A stretch of 64,000 bases of DNA. Source: Peterkaempfera bronchialis (GTDB lineage Bacteria > Actinomycetota > Actinomycetes > Streptomycetales > Streptomycetaceae). How positions within the stretch are numbered: position 1 is the first letter of the stretch; the number at the start of each line of letters is the position of its first letter. The DNA lies in contig NZ_CP031264.1 in assembly GCF_003258605.2 (NCBI RefSeq), positions 5,580,001 through 5,644,000 of the forward strand, given 5' to 3'. Below, in pieces: positions 18,189-28,500 of the stretch. The notes beneath the pieces were generated by a model. That model searched no databases and was not told the origin of the DNA. It was given only the letters and a program-made list of their open reading frames with translations. A program made the position numbers and the translations under genes.

Positions 18189-19457
18189 ATGCCCACTCTC
18201 TTCGGGGTACCTGAAGAATTCGATGTCATCGTCATCGGCGGCGGACCGGCCGGGGCGACCACCGCCGGGCTCCTCGCCAAGCGTGGTCACCAGGTGCTGG
18301 TGCTCGACAAGGAGCGGTTCCCCCGCTACCACGTCGGCGAGTCGCTGATCCCCGCGTTCATGCGCCCCATGGAGGAATTGGGGATCACCGAGCGCATGGA
18401 CGCCCGAGGGTTCGAGCGCAAGTACGGCGGCACACTCGTCTGGGGCAACAAGCAGGTGCCCTGGAACTTCTCCTTCATCGAGGGCGGCGCGTACGAGTAC
18501 GCGTACCACACCCGCCGTGCCGACATGGACTCGATGATCCTCGACCGTGCGCGGGAACTCGGCGCGTACATCATCGAGGACGCGACGGTCAAGGAGCCCA
18601 TCGAGGAGAACGGCCGCGTCACCGGCGTCCGCTACACGCTGCGCGGCGTCGACGGCTCCTATGAGGCCCGCGCCAAGCTGGTGGTGGACGCCTCCGGCCA
18701 GTCGCGGCTGCTCAGCCGCCGCTACTCCGAGGTCACCTGGCACGAGGAGCTGCGGAACGTCGCGGTCTGGACGTACTTCGACAACTGCGAACGGCTCGAC
18801 GGCGATGAGTACACCAACATCCTCATCGAGGGTCTCGACAACGGCTGGTTCTGGGCGATCCCGATCGACAAGGGCACCATCAGCGTCGGCTATGTGACCC
18901 GCTCCTCGCACGTCGGCAAGGACGGCGAGTCGCTCCAGGAGCTGTTCGCCTCAGAGGTGGAGCGGTCCACCAAGCTCAAGAAGATGCTGGCCGGCGCCAA
19001 CCAGGCGGCCGGCTGGCGGACCGCCCGCGACTGGTCGTACACCAGCGAGCGCTTCCACGGCGACGGCTGGGTGTGCGTGGGCGACTCGGCCGCCTTCGTC
19101 GACCCGCTCTTCTCCACCGGCGTGGCGCTGGCCACCCTGGCGGGCAGCGTGCTGTCGAAGATCATCGACCAGGTCATGGCGCACCCGGGGATCGAGCAGG
19201 AGGCCCTCACGCGCTACGCGACCGCGTACCGAGGGTTCTTCGACGAGATCCGCTCCTTTGTCGAGCGGTTCTACGACCGCACCAAGTACAAGGAGTTCTA
19301 CTACAGCCTCGCGCAGGAGATGGTCGACCCCGAGCACGAGCGCGAGCCCTCCGGGGACTTTGTGCAGCTGATCTCGGGGCTGAGCGGAAAGCACCCGATG
19401 CTCAACCTGCACCTCGACGACCTCATCGCCGACGCGGCCGTCCCCGCGCAGGCATGA
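18189..19457 (+). CDS. Flavin-dependent halogenase
   Basis: FADH2-dependent halogenase of 422 aa. ATG 18189 follows GGGGAAGG. It shows VIVIGGGPAGATTAG at the N-terminus, FPRYHVGESLIPAF, and GWFWAIPID, which carries the diagnostic WxWxIP motif. DSAAFVDPLFSTGVALA follows. Length and motifs fit halogenases that act on carrier-protein-bound or phenolic/polyketide substrates more than free tryptophan halogenases. It would use FADH2 from the flavin reductase encoded at 41318. It is second in the operon, between the SnoaL-like gene and the antiporter. Whether chlorine or bromine is added, and where, cannot be read from sequence. Confidence 0.92.
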   Translation: MPTLFGVPEEFDVIVIGGGPAGATTAGLLAKRGHQVLVLDKERFPRYHVGESLIPAFMRPMEELGITERMDARGFERKYGGTLVWGNKQVPWNFSFIEGGAYEYAYHTRRADMDSMILDRARELGAYIIEDATVKEPIEENGRVTGVRYTLRGVDGSYEARAKLVVDASGQSRLLSRRYSEVTWHEELRNVAVWTYFDNCERLDGDEYTNILIEGLDNGWFWAIPIDKGTISVGYVTRSSHVGKDGESLQELFASEVERSTKLKKMLAGANQAAGWRTARDWSYTSERFHGDGWVCVGDSAAFVDPLFSTGVALATLAGSVLSKIIDQVMAHPGIEQEALTRYATAYRGFFDEIRSFVERFYDRTKYKEFYYSLAQEMVDPEHEREPSGDFVQLISGLSGKHPMLNLHLDDLIADAAVPAQA

Positions 19458-19499
19458 CGGCGACGGCCCCCACGAGAAGGTGAATGAGGCGCACGGGAC

Positions 19500-20798
19500 A
19501 TGACCAGCCATCAGGTGCAGTTGCTCTTCGTCGATGTCGCGTTGATCCTGCTCCTGGCCAGATGGCTGGGACACCTGACGGCCCGTCTCCAGCAGCCGCC
19601 CGTGGTGGGCGAGATCCTCGCGGGTGTGCTGCTGGGCCCCAGCCTGCTGAACGGGGCGGTCTCCGACACGCTGTTCCCGGCGGACATCCGTCCGCTGCTC
19701 TCGGGACTGGCCAACATCGGGGTCGCCCTGTTCATGTTCGGCGTGGGCCTGGAGTTGGAGGGCAGCATCCTCCGGGGCCGGGGACGGGCCGTCTCGGGCG
19801 CGGCCCTCGGCTCGACGCTGATCCCCTTCGCGCTGGGGGTCGGCACCGCCTTCTACCTGCTCCGCACCCACGAGACCAGGAACAACGCGGCATTCGTGGT
19901 CTTCATCGGACTCTCGGTGTCGGTGACGGCCTTTCCGGTACTGGCTCGCATCCTCACCGACCGAGGGCTGGGCCGGACGGCGCTCGGCGGCGTCGCGCTC
20001 GCCACCGCGGCGGCCGTGGACGTGGTGGCCTGGGTGGCCCTGGCCGGCGTGCAGGCCGCCGTGGGCGGCGGCGAGCAGCACTGGCGGGTGGCGCTCACCG
20101 TGCCCTACCTGGTGGTGATGGTGCTGGCCGTGCGGCCCGCGCTGCACCGCCTGCTGGTGCCCGGCGGTACCGCCGCGCCGTTCGCCCCGTGGAACTTCGC
20201 CGTCGTGCTGATCGGCGCACTGCTCTCTGCGGCGGCCACCGAGGCGATGGGGATGCACTTCATCTTCGGGGCGTTCCTGTTCGGGGTGATCATGCCCCGC
20301 AAGGGGGCCGAGGCCCTGCTGGCGGACATCCGGGACCGCACCGGTCAGGTCACCTCCCTGCTGCTGCCGGCCTACTTCGTGGTGGCGGGCCTCAAGGTCG
20401 ACCTGGGCGGGCTCGGTTCCGGTGACCTCCTCGACCTCGGCCTCATCCTGCTGGTCGCCGTCGCGGGCAAGTTCGGCGGCACCTACCTGGGGGCCCGCAG
20501 CCACGGGCTCCCGCCCCGGCCCGCCTCGGCACTCGCCGCGCTGATGAACACCCGGGGGCTGACCGAGCTGGTGATCCTCGGGGTCGGGCTGCAACTCGGC
20601 CTGCTGGACGGCTCGCTGTACTCGCTGATGGTCGTCATGGCCGTGGTGACCACGGTGATGACCGGGCCGCTGCTGTCCCGCATCTACCGCCGGCCGGTGG
20701 AGGTGCCGCGCAGCACCCGAATCGGCATCCCGGACTCGGAGTCCGCTGCGGCCCGGTCCGCGCAGGAGAGCATCCCTGCCGGGGAGAGGGGCCGGTGA
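19500..20798 (+). CDS. Cation:proton antiporter, CPA2 family
   Basis: Integral membrane protein of 432 aa with about 12 helices: LLLARWLGHLTARLQQPPVVGEILAGVLLGPSLL at the N-terminus, then FMFGVGLELEG and AAAVDVVAWVALAG. These match the Kef/NapA-like CPA2 monovalent cation/proton exchangers. It lacks an obvious C-terminal TrkA-N domain. Located inside the biosynthetic operon between two halogenase genes, 42 nt after the first. Such antiporters occur in several antibiotic clusters and are thought to help with self-resistance or ion balance; that role is inferred here. Confidence 0.92.
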   Translation: MTSHQVQLLFVDVALILLLARWLGHLTARLQQPPVVGEILAGVLLGPSLLNGAVSDTLFPADIRPLLSGLANIGVALFMFGVGLELEGSILRGRGRAVSGAALGSTLIPFALGVGTAFYLLRTHETRNNAAFVVFIGLSVSVTAFPVLARILTDRGLGRTALGGVALATAAAVDVVAWVALAGVQAAVGGGEQHWRVALTVPYLVVMVLAVRPALHRLLVPGGTAAPFAPWNFAVVLIGALLSAAATEAMGMHFIFGAFLFGVIMPRKGAEALLADIRDRTGQVTSLLLPAYFVVAGLKVDLGGLGSGDLLDLGLILLVAVAGKFGGTYLGARSHGLPPRPASALAALMNTRGLTELVILGVGLQLGLLDGSLYSLMVVMAVVTTVMTGPLLSRIYRRPVEVPRSTRIGIPDSESAAARSAQESIPAGERGR

Positions 20799-20823
20799 GG
20801 GGATTCCCGGACGTCGGAACGAA

Positions 20824-20859
20824 CCCGCACCACTGGAAAGCCCCCGCACCACTGGAAAG
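20824..20859. repeat. 17-bp direct repeat upstream of PrnC-like halogenase
   Basis: CCCGCACCACTGGAAAG occurs twice with a period of 19 nt in the 91-nt gap between the antiporter and the second halogenase. It could be a regulator site or a recent duplication. No matching site is seen elsewhere in the window. Confidence 0.6.
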
Positions 20860-20889
20860 CACGGAAGGAAAGTGAGGGAGTTGCCGCAG

Positions 20890-22539
20890 ATGACGTTCTC
20901 CCAGCAGCGCAGCAACCAGTACGACGTGGCCATACTCGGCGCCGGAATGGCCGGCGGCATGCTGGGCGCGGTACTCGCCAGGAACGGTGTCCGGGTCCTG
21001 CTGCTGGACGCCGGAACCCATCCCCGGTTCGCCGTCGGCGAGTCGACCATTCCGTACACCTCGGGCATGACCCGGCTTATCGCCGACCGCTACCAGGTGC
21101 CCGAACTCAAGCCGCTCTCCAGCTTCAAGGGGATCCGGCAGCATGTCTCGCGGAACTGCGGACAGAAGCAGAACTTCGGCTTCGTCTACCACCGGGAGGG
21201 CCAGTCCCAGCGACCGCAGGAGGTCAACCAGCTGGTCGTCCCCTCGGCCCTGCGGACCGAGACCCACCTCTTCCGGCAGGACATCGACGCCTATCTGTTC
21301 CATGTCGCGGTGAAATACGGCGCCCACCCACGGCTGGCGACCAAAATCGCGGACATCGAGATCGACCCCGCCAGCGGCGCTGTGCTCCGCGCCGAGAACG
21401 GCGAGGAGTTCCGGGCCAACTATGTCGTCGACGGCAGCGGCTTCCGCTCGCCGCTCGCGGAGAAGTTCGGGCTGCGGGAGACCCCGACCCGGGCCAGGAC
21501 GCACTCACGCAGCCTCTTCACCCACATGGTGGGCGTCCGGCCGTTCGACGATTCGCCGACCGGGAAACGCCACACACAGCCCAACCCGTGGCACCACGGC
21601 ACGCTGCACCATGTCTTCGACGGCGGCTGGCTCTGGGTGATCCCCTTCGACAACCACCCGGACTCGCTCAACCCGCTGTGCAGCGTGGGCCTCACCCTCG
21701 ATCCGAGGGTCTTCCCCAAGGGGGAGCTCGGCCCGCAGCAGGAGTTCGACGACTTCCTCCAGCGCTTCCCGGAGATCGCCTGGCAGTTCGAGGGAGCCAA
21801 GGCGGTGCGGCCCTGGGTCTCCACCGGCCGGTTGCAGTATTCGGCCAAGCAGGTCGTCGGCGAGCGCTTCTGCCTCACCTCGCACGCCGCCGGGTTCATC
21901 GACGCCCTGTACTCGCGCGGTCTGACCAACACCCTGGAACTGGTCAACGCCCTGGGCTGGCGGCTGATCGCCGCCTCCCGAGACGGCGGCTGGTCGCAGG
22001 AGCGCTTCGGCTATGTGGAGGACCTTCAGCAGGGCCTCTTCGACTTCCATGACGACCTCGTCCACAGCTCCTTTGTCGGCTTCCGCGACTACGAGTTGTG
22101 GAATGCCGTCAATCGCACCTGGATGCTCGGCACCATGCTCGGCAATGTGATGCTGGAGGACGCCTACTACCGGTTCCAGCGCACCGGCCGGGAGGACGTC
22201 TTCATCGACATGGAGCAGAGCGCGCACCCCGGATCACCGCTCCCGGTCAGTTCCGGATTCAATGAGATGGGCCTGCTCACCCGCGATCTGTGCAGGTCCG
22301 TGGACGAGGGCTCCGTCACCCCGGCCACGGCTGCGGAACGCATTCTTCAGCACATCAAGGACGCCGATTTCATCACCCCCTCGTTCCACCTCGGCGACCG
22401 TGGCACCCGATGCTTCGACATGAGCCCGGGAAAGATGGCGAAGAATGCCGTCTGGTGCCGACGAGGCGCTCCGCCGGAGGTGGGCCAGCGCATGATCAAC
22501 GCCAGCAAGGGGCTGTTGCGCACGCGGTTGCGGGGCTGA
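20890..22539 (+). CDS. PrnC-like flavin-dependent halogenase
   Basis: Halogenase of 549 aa. ATG 20890 follows AGGGAG by 9 nt; GTG 20872, six codons earlier, is also possible but too close to GGAAGG. Conserved parts resemble pyrrolnitrin halogenase PrnC: HPRFAVGEST.P, MTRLIADRYQVPEL, RSLFTHMVGVRPFDD, then GGWLWVIPFDNHPDS with the WxWxIP motif, LDPRVFPK, and GFIDALYSRGLTNT. PrnC chlorinates an aminopyrrolnitrin-pathway intermediate, and relatives act on pyrrole or phenyl rings. It is clearly distinct from the first halogenase, so the product probably has two halogenation events or sites. It shares the operon and reductase with that enzyme. Confidence 0.92.
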   Translation: MTFSQQRSNQYDVAILGAGMAGGMLGAVLARNGVRVLLLDAGTHPRFAVGESTIPYTSGMTRLIADRYQVPELKPLSSFKGIRQHVSRNCGQKQNFGFVYHREGQSQRPQEVNQLVVPSALRTETHLFRQDIDAYLFHVAVKYGAHPRLATKIADIEIDPASGAVLRAENGEEFRANYVVDGSGFRSPLAEKFGLRETPTRARTHSRSLFTHMVGVRPFDDSPTGKRHTQPNPWHHGTLHHVFDGGWLWVIPFDNHPDSLNPLCSVGLTLDPRVFPKGELGPQQEFDDFLQRFPEIAWQFEGAKAVRPWVSTGRLQYSAKQVVGERFCLTSHAAGFIDALYSRGLTNTLELVNALGWRLIAASRDGGWSQERFGYVEDLQQGLFDFHDDLVHSSFVGFRDYELWNAVNRTWMLGTMLGNVMLEDAYYRFQRTGREDVFIDMEQSAHPGSPLPVSSGFNEMGLLTRDLCRSVDEGSVTPATAAERILQHIKDADFITPSFHLGDRGTRCFDMSPGKMAKNAVWCRRGAPPEVGQRMINASKGLLRTRLRG

Positions 22540-22596
22540 TTTCGCAATCCGAGTGCCGGGTCATACGACGATGGATTCGAGACGAGAAGGCAGCGA

Positions 22597-25500
22597 ATGG
22601 ACGCCCATACGCACGACCCTGCGGACCTGATCGCCATCGTCGGCATGGCCGGCCGATTCCCCGGCGCTCCGGACGCCGACAGCCTCTGGACGCTGATGAT
22701 GGAGCGCGGGGACGCGATCCGCCCCGTGCCCGCCGACCGCTGGGACACCTCCCGGCAGATCGACCCGGAGAAGCAGATCCAGGGCGTCGGCGGCTTCATC
22801 GACGGCGTGGACCTTTTCGACGCCGGCTTCTTCGGCATCTCCCCCCGGGAGGCCGCCGCCATCGACCCCCAGCAGCGCCTTCTGCTGGAGGTCGGCTGGC
22901 GGGCCCTGGAGGACGCCGGGCAGCCCGCCGCCGCCCTGGCCGGAACCCGCACCGGTGTCTATGTCGGCGCCTCCTGGCACGACTATGAGCTGCTGCGCAT
23001 CGAACGCTCGGCGCAACCCACACCGCACAGCCTGGTCGGCAACGCCCTGGATGTGATCGCGGCCCGGCTCTCGTACGTCCTCGGACTGCGCGGCCCCAGC
23101 ATGGCCGTGGAGACCGGCTGCTCCTCCTCGCTGGTCGCCCTCCACCTGGCCGCCCAGGCACTGCGCCAGGGCGAGATCGAGGCCGCCGTCGTCGGCGGCA
23201 CCAACCTCATGCTCAACCCGCATGTCACCATCGGTCTGACCCACTTCGGAGGGCTCTCCCCGGAAGGCCGCTGCAAGGCGTTCTCCGCGACCGCCGACGG
23301 CTTCGTCCGAGGCGAGGGGGTCGCCGCGCTGTACCTGAAGACCATGCAGCGGGCCCTGGCGGACGGCGACCGCATCCACGGCGTCGTCGTCCGCACCGTG
23401 GTCAACAACGACGGCGGCGGCGACAGCCTGGTCACCCCCAGCCCGGACGGCCAGGAGGACCTGCTGCGCCGGGCCTACACCGACGGCACGGTGCCGTACG
23501 GGGCACCCGCCTACATCGAGGCGCACGGCACCGGCACCGGACGCGGCGACCCGATCGAGGCCACCGCCCTGGCCCGGGTCCTGGGCGGCCGCCGCCCGGC
23601 GGACAGCCCCCTGTACATCGGCTCGGTGAAGACCAACATCGGCCATCTGGAAGCCGGCGCCGGCATGGCCGGGCTGTTCAAGCTGCTGCTCGCGCTGCGC
23701 CACCGCACCGTCCCGCCGAGCCTGCACTCGGCCGAGCTCAACCCGGCCATCCCGTTCGACGAACTCAACGTACGGGTGGCGCGCGACCCCCTCCCGCTGC
23801 CCGCGACCGGCCCCGTCTACGTCGGCGTCAACTCCTTCGGCTGGGGCGGCACCAACGCCCATGTGGTCCTGATGAGCCCGCCCGAGCAGGCCACCGAGGA
23901 GCCGTCGGCGTCCGCCCCGACCGGGCTGCCCACGCTGGTGCCGCTCTCCGCCAAGGACCGCACCCTGCTCGCCGAGCATGCCCGGCAGCTCGCCCCGCTG
24001 GCTCCGGCGGAGGCGTCCGGCGTCGCCGCGTTCGCCGGCACCCTCGCCTGGCGCCGCGACCACTTTCCGGCCCGCGCCGCACTGGTCGCCGGAGGCCCCG
24101 AGGAGCTGCGCACCGCGCTGGAGGCGGTAGCCGGGCATCCCGAGGCGCAGCCCGAGGTGCCCGGCGTGGTCACCGGCCAGGCCGTGCCGCGCGGCCGTAC
24201 CGCGTTCGTCTTCCCCGGCCAGGGTTCGCAGTGGAGCGGCATGGGCCGAGAGCTGTACCGGGACAGCCCGCTCTTCGCCGAGGTGATCGCCCGCTGCGCC
24301 GAGGCGCTGCGCCCGCACACCGAGTGGAACCTGCTCGACATCTTCTCCGGTGACGCCGGCGACGAGTGGACCACCCGCATCGACATGCTCCAGCCGACCC
24401 TCTGGGCGATGTCCCTCGGACTCGCCGAGCTGTGGCGTGCCTCCGGGGTCGAACCCGACGTGGTCCTCGGCCACAGCCAGGGTGAGATCACCGCGGCCAC
24501 CCTCGCCGGGATCCTCTCCTACGAGGACGCCGCCCTGGTCATGGCCCGCCGCAGCGCCATCGCCCGGCGCACCTCCGGCCACGGCCGGATGCTCGCGGTG
24601 GACCTGGACCGCGAGGCCGCGCTGGCCGCGCTGGAGGGGTTCGAGGACAGCGTCTCGCTGGCGGTGCACAACGGGCCCAGCTCCTGCGTGCTCTCCGGCG
24701 AGAAGGACGCCGTGCTGATGCTCAGGGAGCTGCTGGAGGCCGAGGGCACCTACTGCCGACTGGTCAATGTCGACTACGCGTCGCACAGCCCGCAGATGGA
24801 CCCGCTCCACGACGACCTGCTGGAGGCACTCGCCCCCGCCCGGCCGCGCGCCGGCACCATCGACCTGATGTCGACGGTCCGGGTCCGGCCGCTGGCCGGC
24901 CCGGAGATGGACGCCGCCTACTGGGTGGAGAACCTGCGCAGCCCGGTGCTGTTCGCCGACACCATGGGCGCCCTCCTCGACGGCGGCGTCACCCACGTGG
25001 TGGAGATCAGCCCGCATCCGGTACTGGCCCCCGCCATGGACCAGCTGGTGGCCGGGCGGGCCGAACCGGCCGTCGTCCTCACCACCCTGCGCCGCAACCA
25101 GGGCAGCCCCGGGCAGATGGCGCTGGCGCTCGCCCGAGGCTACGCCGCCGGCCTGGAGCCCTTCGGCGGCCTGCCCCGCCGCGCCTTGCTGCCGCTCCCC
25201 GGTCACCCGCTGCGGCCTGACCGGTACTGGACCGCCGAGCGCCCCCGTGGCTCCGGTGCGGCCCGTGGCTTCGAGACACCCCTCGTCCCCGCCCCCGACG
25301 AGCCCGGCACCTGGCACGGCGCCCTGGAGCTGTCCGTCGCGGACCTGCCGTGGCTCGCCGACCACCAGGTGTACGGAACCGCTGTGCTGCCCGGCGCCGG
25401 CATGCTCACCCTGGCGGTGAACACCGTCCGGACGCGCATCGGCACTGGTCCACGGCGGTTGGAGAAGGTCGCCTTCCGAAAGGAGGTCGCGCTCGGCGAC

Positions 25501-28500
25501 AGCGCCGTCCGGCTCACCGCCGAGTGGTGCGCGGACCTTCCCGAGGGCGGCTCCTTCCGGCTGCTGTCGCTGCCCGAGGGCGCGACCGCCTGGGAGCTGA
25601 ACGCCACCGCGCGCGCCGACCACCGCGACCTGCCGTACCCGCCGCCGGAGTTCCCCGACTGGGCGGCGTCCGAAGACCCCGTCGGCACCGGGGAGTTCTA
25701 CCGCGTCTGGGCCGAGCGGGGGCTGGAGTACGGCCCCGCCTTCCAGGGCGTGCGGGAGCTGTACACCCATCCGGCGGGCGACCGGGCGCTGGGCGAGGTG
25801 GTCCTGCCGGACCGGCTGCGGGCCGGCAACCGCCCGCATGTCCTCCATCCCGCGCTCTGGGACGGCACCCTCCAGGTCTGCCTCGCGCTCTGCGGGGAGT
25901 ACGCGGCCGGCGCCGCGCTGATGCCCACCGCCGTCCGCCGGATCGAGCTGCTCGGCGACCCGGAGGAGCCCATCACCGCCGTCTGGTCGCATGCCGTGCG
26001 CCGCGGCGAGGGACTGCTGGACGTGTATGTCTTCGACGCCGCCCGCCGCCCGCTGGTGGCCATGGAGGGCCTGGAACTTCGACCGCTGCCCGGTGCGGAC
26101 GGCGCCGCGACCTCCGACGCCCAGCGGCTGCACCGCATCGAGTGGAGCGATGTCACCGCCGACCCGGAGTCTCCCGCCGCCTCCGACGCTCCCACCGCCG
26201 CCACGTCTCCCGGCACCTCCGACTCTCCCGGCACCGCCGCCGCCCCGGCGGCCCGCGCGCCCGGCCGCTGGGTGGTCCACGGCGACGGCGCGTTCTGCGA
26301 CGACCTCGTCCGGGCGCTGGCGGCGGCGGGGGCCGACGCGTCCCGCTCCGCCACGGGCTCCCAAGCCGTCGGGGTGCCCGACGGCGTGGTCTTCGTGGCA
26401 CCGCCCGCCGAGGCCGGGCCCGAGCAGCAGCAGTACGGTCTCAGCCGGCTCACCGACCTGGTGGGCTCCTGCGCCGACAGCTCCGTGCCGCCCCGCCTGG
26501 CCGTGGTCACCGAGGCCGCGCAGGCGGCTCGCGCCGATGACGTCCCGGACCCGGGGGCGGCGCTCTACTGGGGCTACTCCCGGGTGCTGCGCCGCGAGCA
26601 CGCCGAGTTGGCGCCCCGGGTGATCGACCTCGACCCGGCGGACCCGGACCGCGCGCAGGCATGCGCCGCCGAACTCCTCGGCGACGACACCGAGGACCAG
26701 GTCGCCCTGCGGCACGGCCACCGGCTGGCAGCGCGGCTCAGCCGTGGCGAACCCGCCGCCGAGCAGGCCGCCGGGCTGCCCCCGCTGCGTGCCCGTCGGC
26801 AGCCCTTCCGGGTCGGCACCATCCGCCCCGGTTCCTGGGACGGAGTGGCCTGGCTGCCGCTGGTCCGCCGCGCGCCGGGCCCCGGTGAGATCGAGGTGGA
26901 GGTCACCGCTGCCGCCGTCGACCGCGACCAGACGCCGGCGGTGCTCGCCGGTGCGGCGCCGACAGCGGGGTCCTTCGCCGGCCGGGTCGTCGCCGTGGGC
27001 CCGGAGGTCACCGCCTTCTCGCTCGGCGACAGCGTCGCGGCCTGCGCGCCGGGCGCCCCGGCCAGCCATGTCACGGTCCGGGTGGACCATGCCCGGGCCG
27101 TACCGGAGGGACTCGGGGACGCCGAGGCCGCCGTACTGCCGCTGGCCCTGGCCACCGCCTGGTACGCACTGGCCGACCTCGGACGGCTGGAGGCGGGCGA
27201 GACGGTCCTGGTGCTCGGGGCCGGGGTGGTCGGCCTCGCCGCGGCGCAGATCGCCCGGGTGCTGGGCGCCCGGGTCCTCGCCACCGCCGACGGCGACGTC
27301 GCGCGCGGTCACCTCGGCGGGTTGGGCGTCGACGAGATCTTCGACTCCCGCGACCCGTCCTCGGCCGACCGGGTGCGGAGGGCCACGGCCGACCGGGGCG
27401 TCGACCTCGTCCTCGGGTTTCCGGCCGACGCCGCCACCACCGGCCTGGAGGCGCTCGCCGAGGACGGGCGGCTGGTCGTGCTCGGCAGCGGCGGCTTCCG
27501 GGGCGGCCACGCCGTGACCGACGCCCTCCGCAAGGGCGCCGCCCTGATCCCGGTGGATGTACCGGGCCTCCTGGACCGCCGACCGCACCGCTTCGCCCGG
27601 GTCCTGGACGCGGCCTGGGACCTGGTGGCCGACGGCAAGCTGGATCCGCTGCCGATCCGCCCGCACACCTTCGCCGAGGCGGCGGACGCGCTGCGGGAGG
27701 CGGCCGGCGGCGACCGGGTCGAACAGGTCGTGCTGGTCGGTCCGTCCACCGTCCAGGCCGTGGTTCCGGTGCCGATGCCGGACGGGCGGTTCCGCGCCGA
27801 CGCGAGCTATCTGATCACCGGTGGCCTGGGCGCTCTCGGCCTCTCGCTGGCCGGTTTCCTCGCCGAGCACGGCGCGGGCACCCTGGTGCTGATGGGGCGC
27901 TCGGCGCCGAGCCCGGAGGCGGCCGAGCGGCTGGCGGCGCTGCGCGGACAGGATGTCCGGGTCGAGGTGGTGCGGTGCGACGTCGGCGACGCGGACGCGG
28001 TGCGGCGAGCACTGGACGCGGTACGCGACCGGGTGCCGCCGCTGCGCGGGGTGGTGCACGCCGCCGGCCTGCTCGATGACGCCACCATCCGCACCATGAC
28101 GCCGCAGCAGGTGGCGGCCGTGCTGGCGCCCAAGATCGGTGGTGCCCGCCACCTGGACGCCGCCACCGCTGACGATCCGTTGGACTTCTTCGTCCTGTTC
28201 TCTTCCGCCGCCGCCCTGGTGGGCAATGCGGGCCAGGCCGCCTACGCCGCCGCCAACGCCGCCCTGGACGCCTTCGCCGAGGCACGCCGCCGCCGTGGAC
28301 TGCCCGCGCTCAGCGTGCAGTGGGGGCCGTTCGCGGAGATCGGCCTGGCCGTCCGGGGGGAGCAGCGCGGCGCCCGCCTGGAGGAGCGGGGCATGGGCAG
28401 CTTCCCGGCGCACGAGGCGTGGCCGGCGCTGGTCCGGATGCTGGGCCGCGACGAGCCGGTGACCGGGTATGTACCGATCGATCTCCGCCGGTGGTTCGAC

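Noticed and set aside
22540-22596. Sixth leader element (GCAATCCGAGTG before the fully reducing PKS)
   Set aside because: Only a short match to the core, without the conserved flanks, and inside an operon; likely chance.
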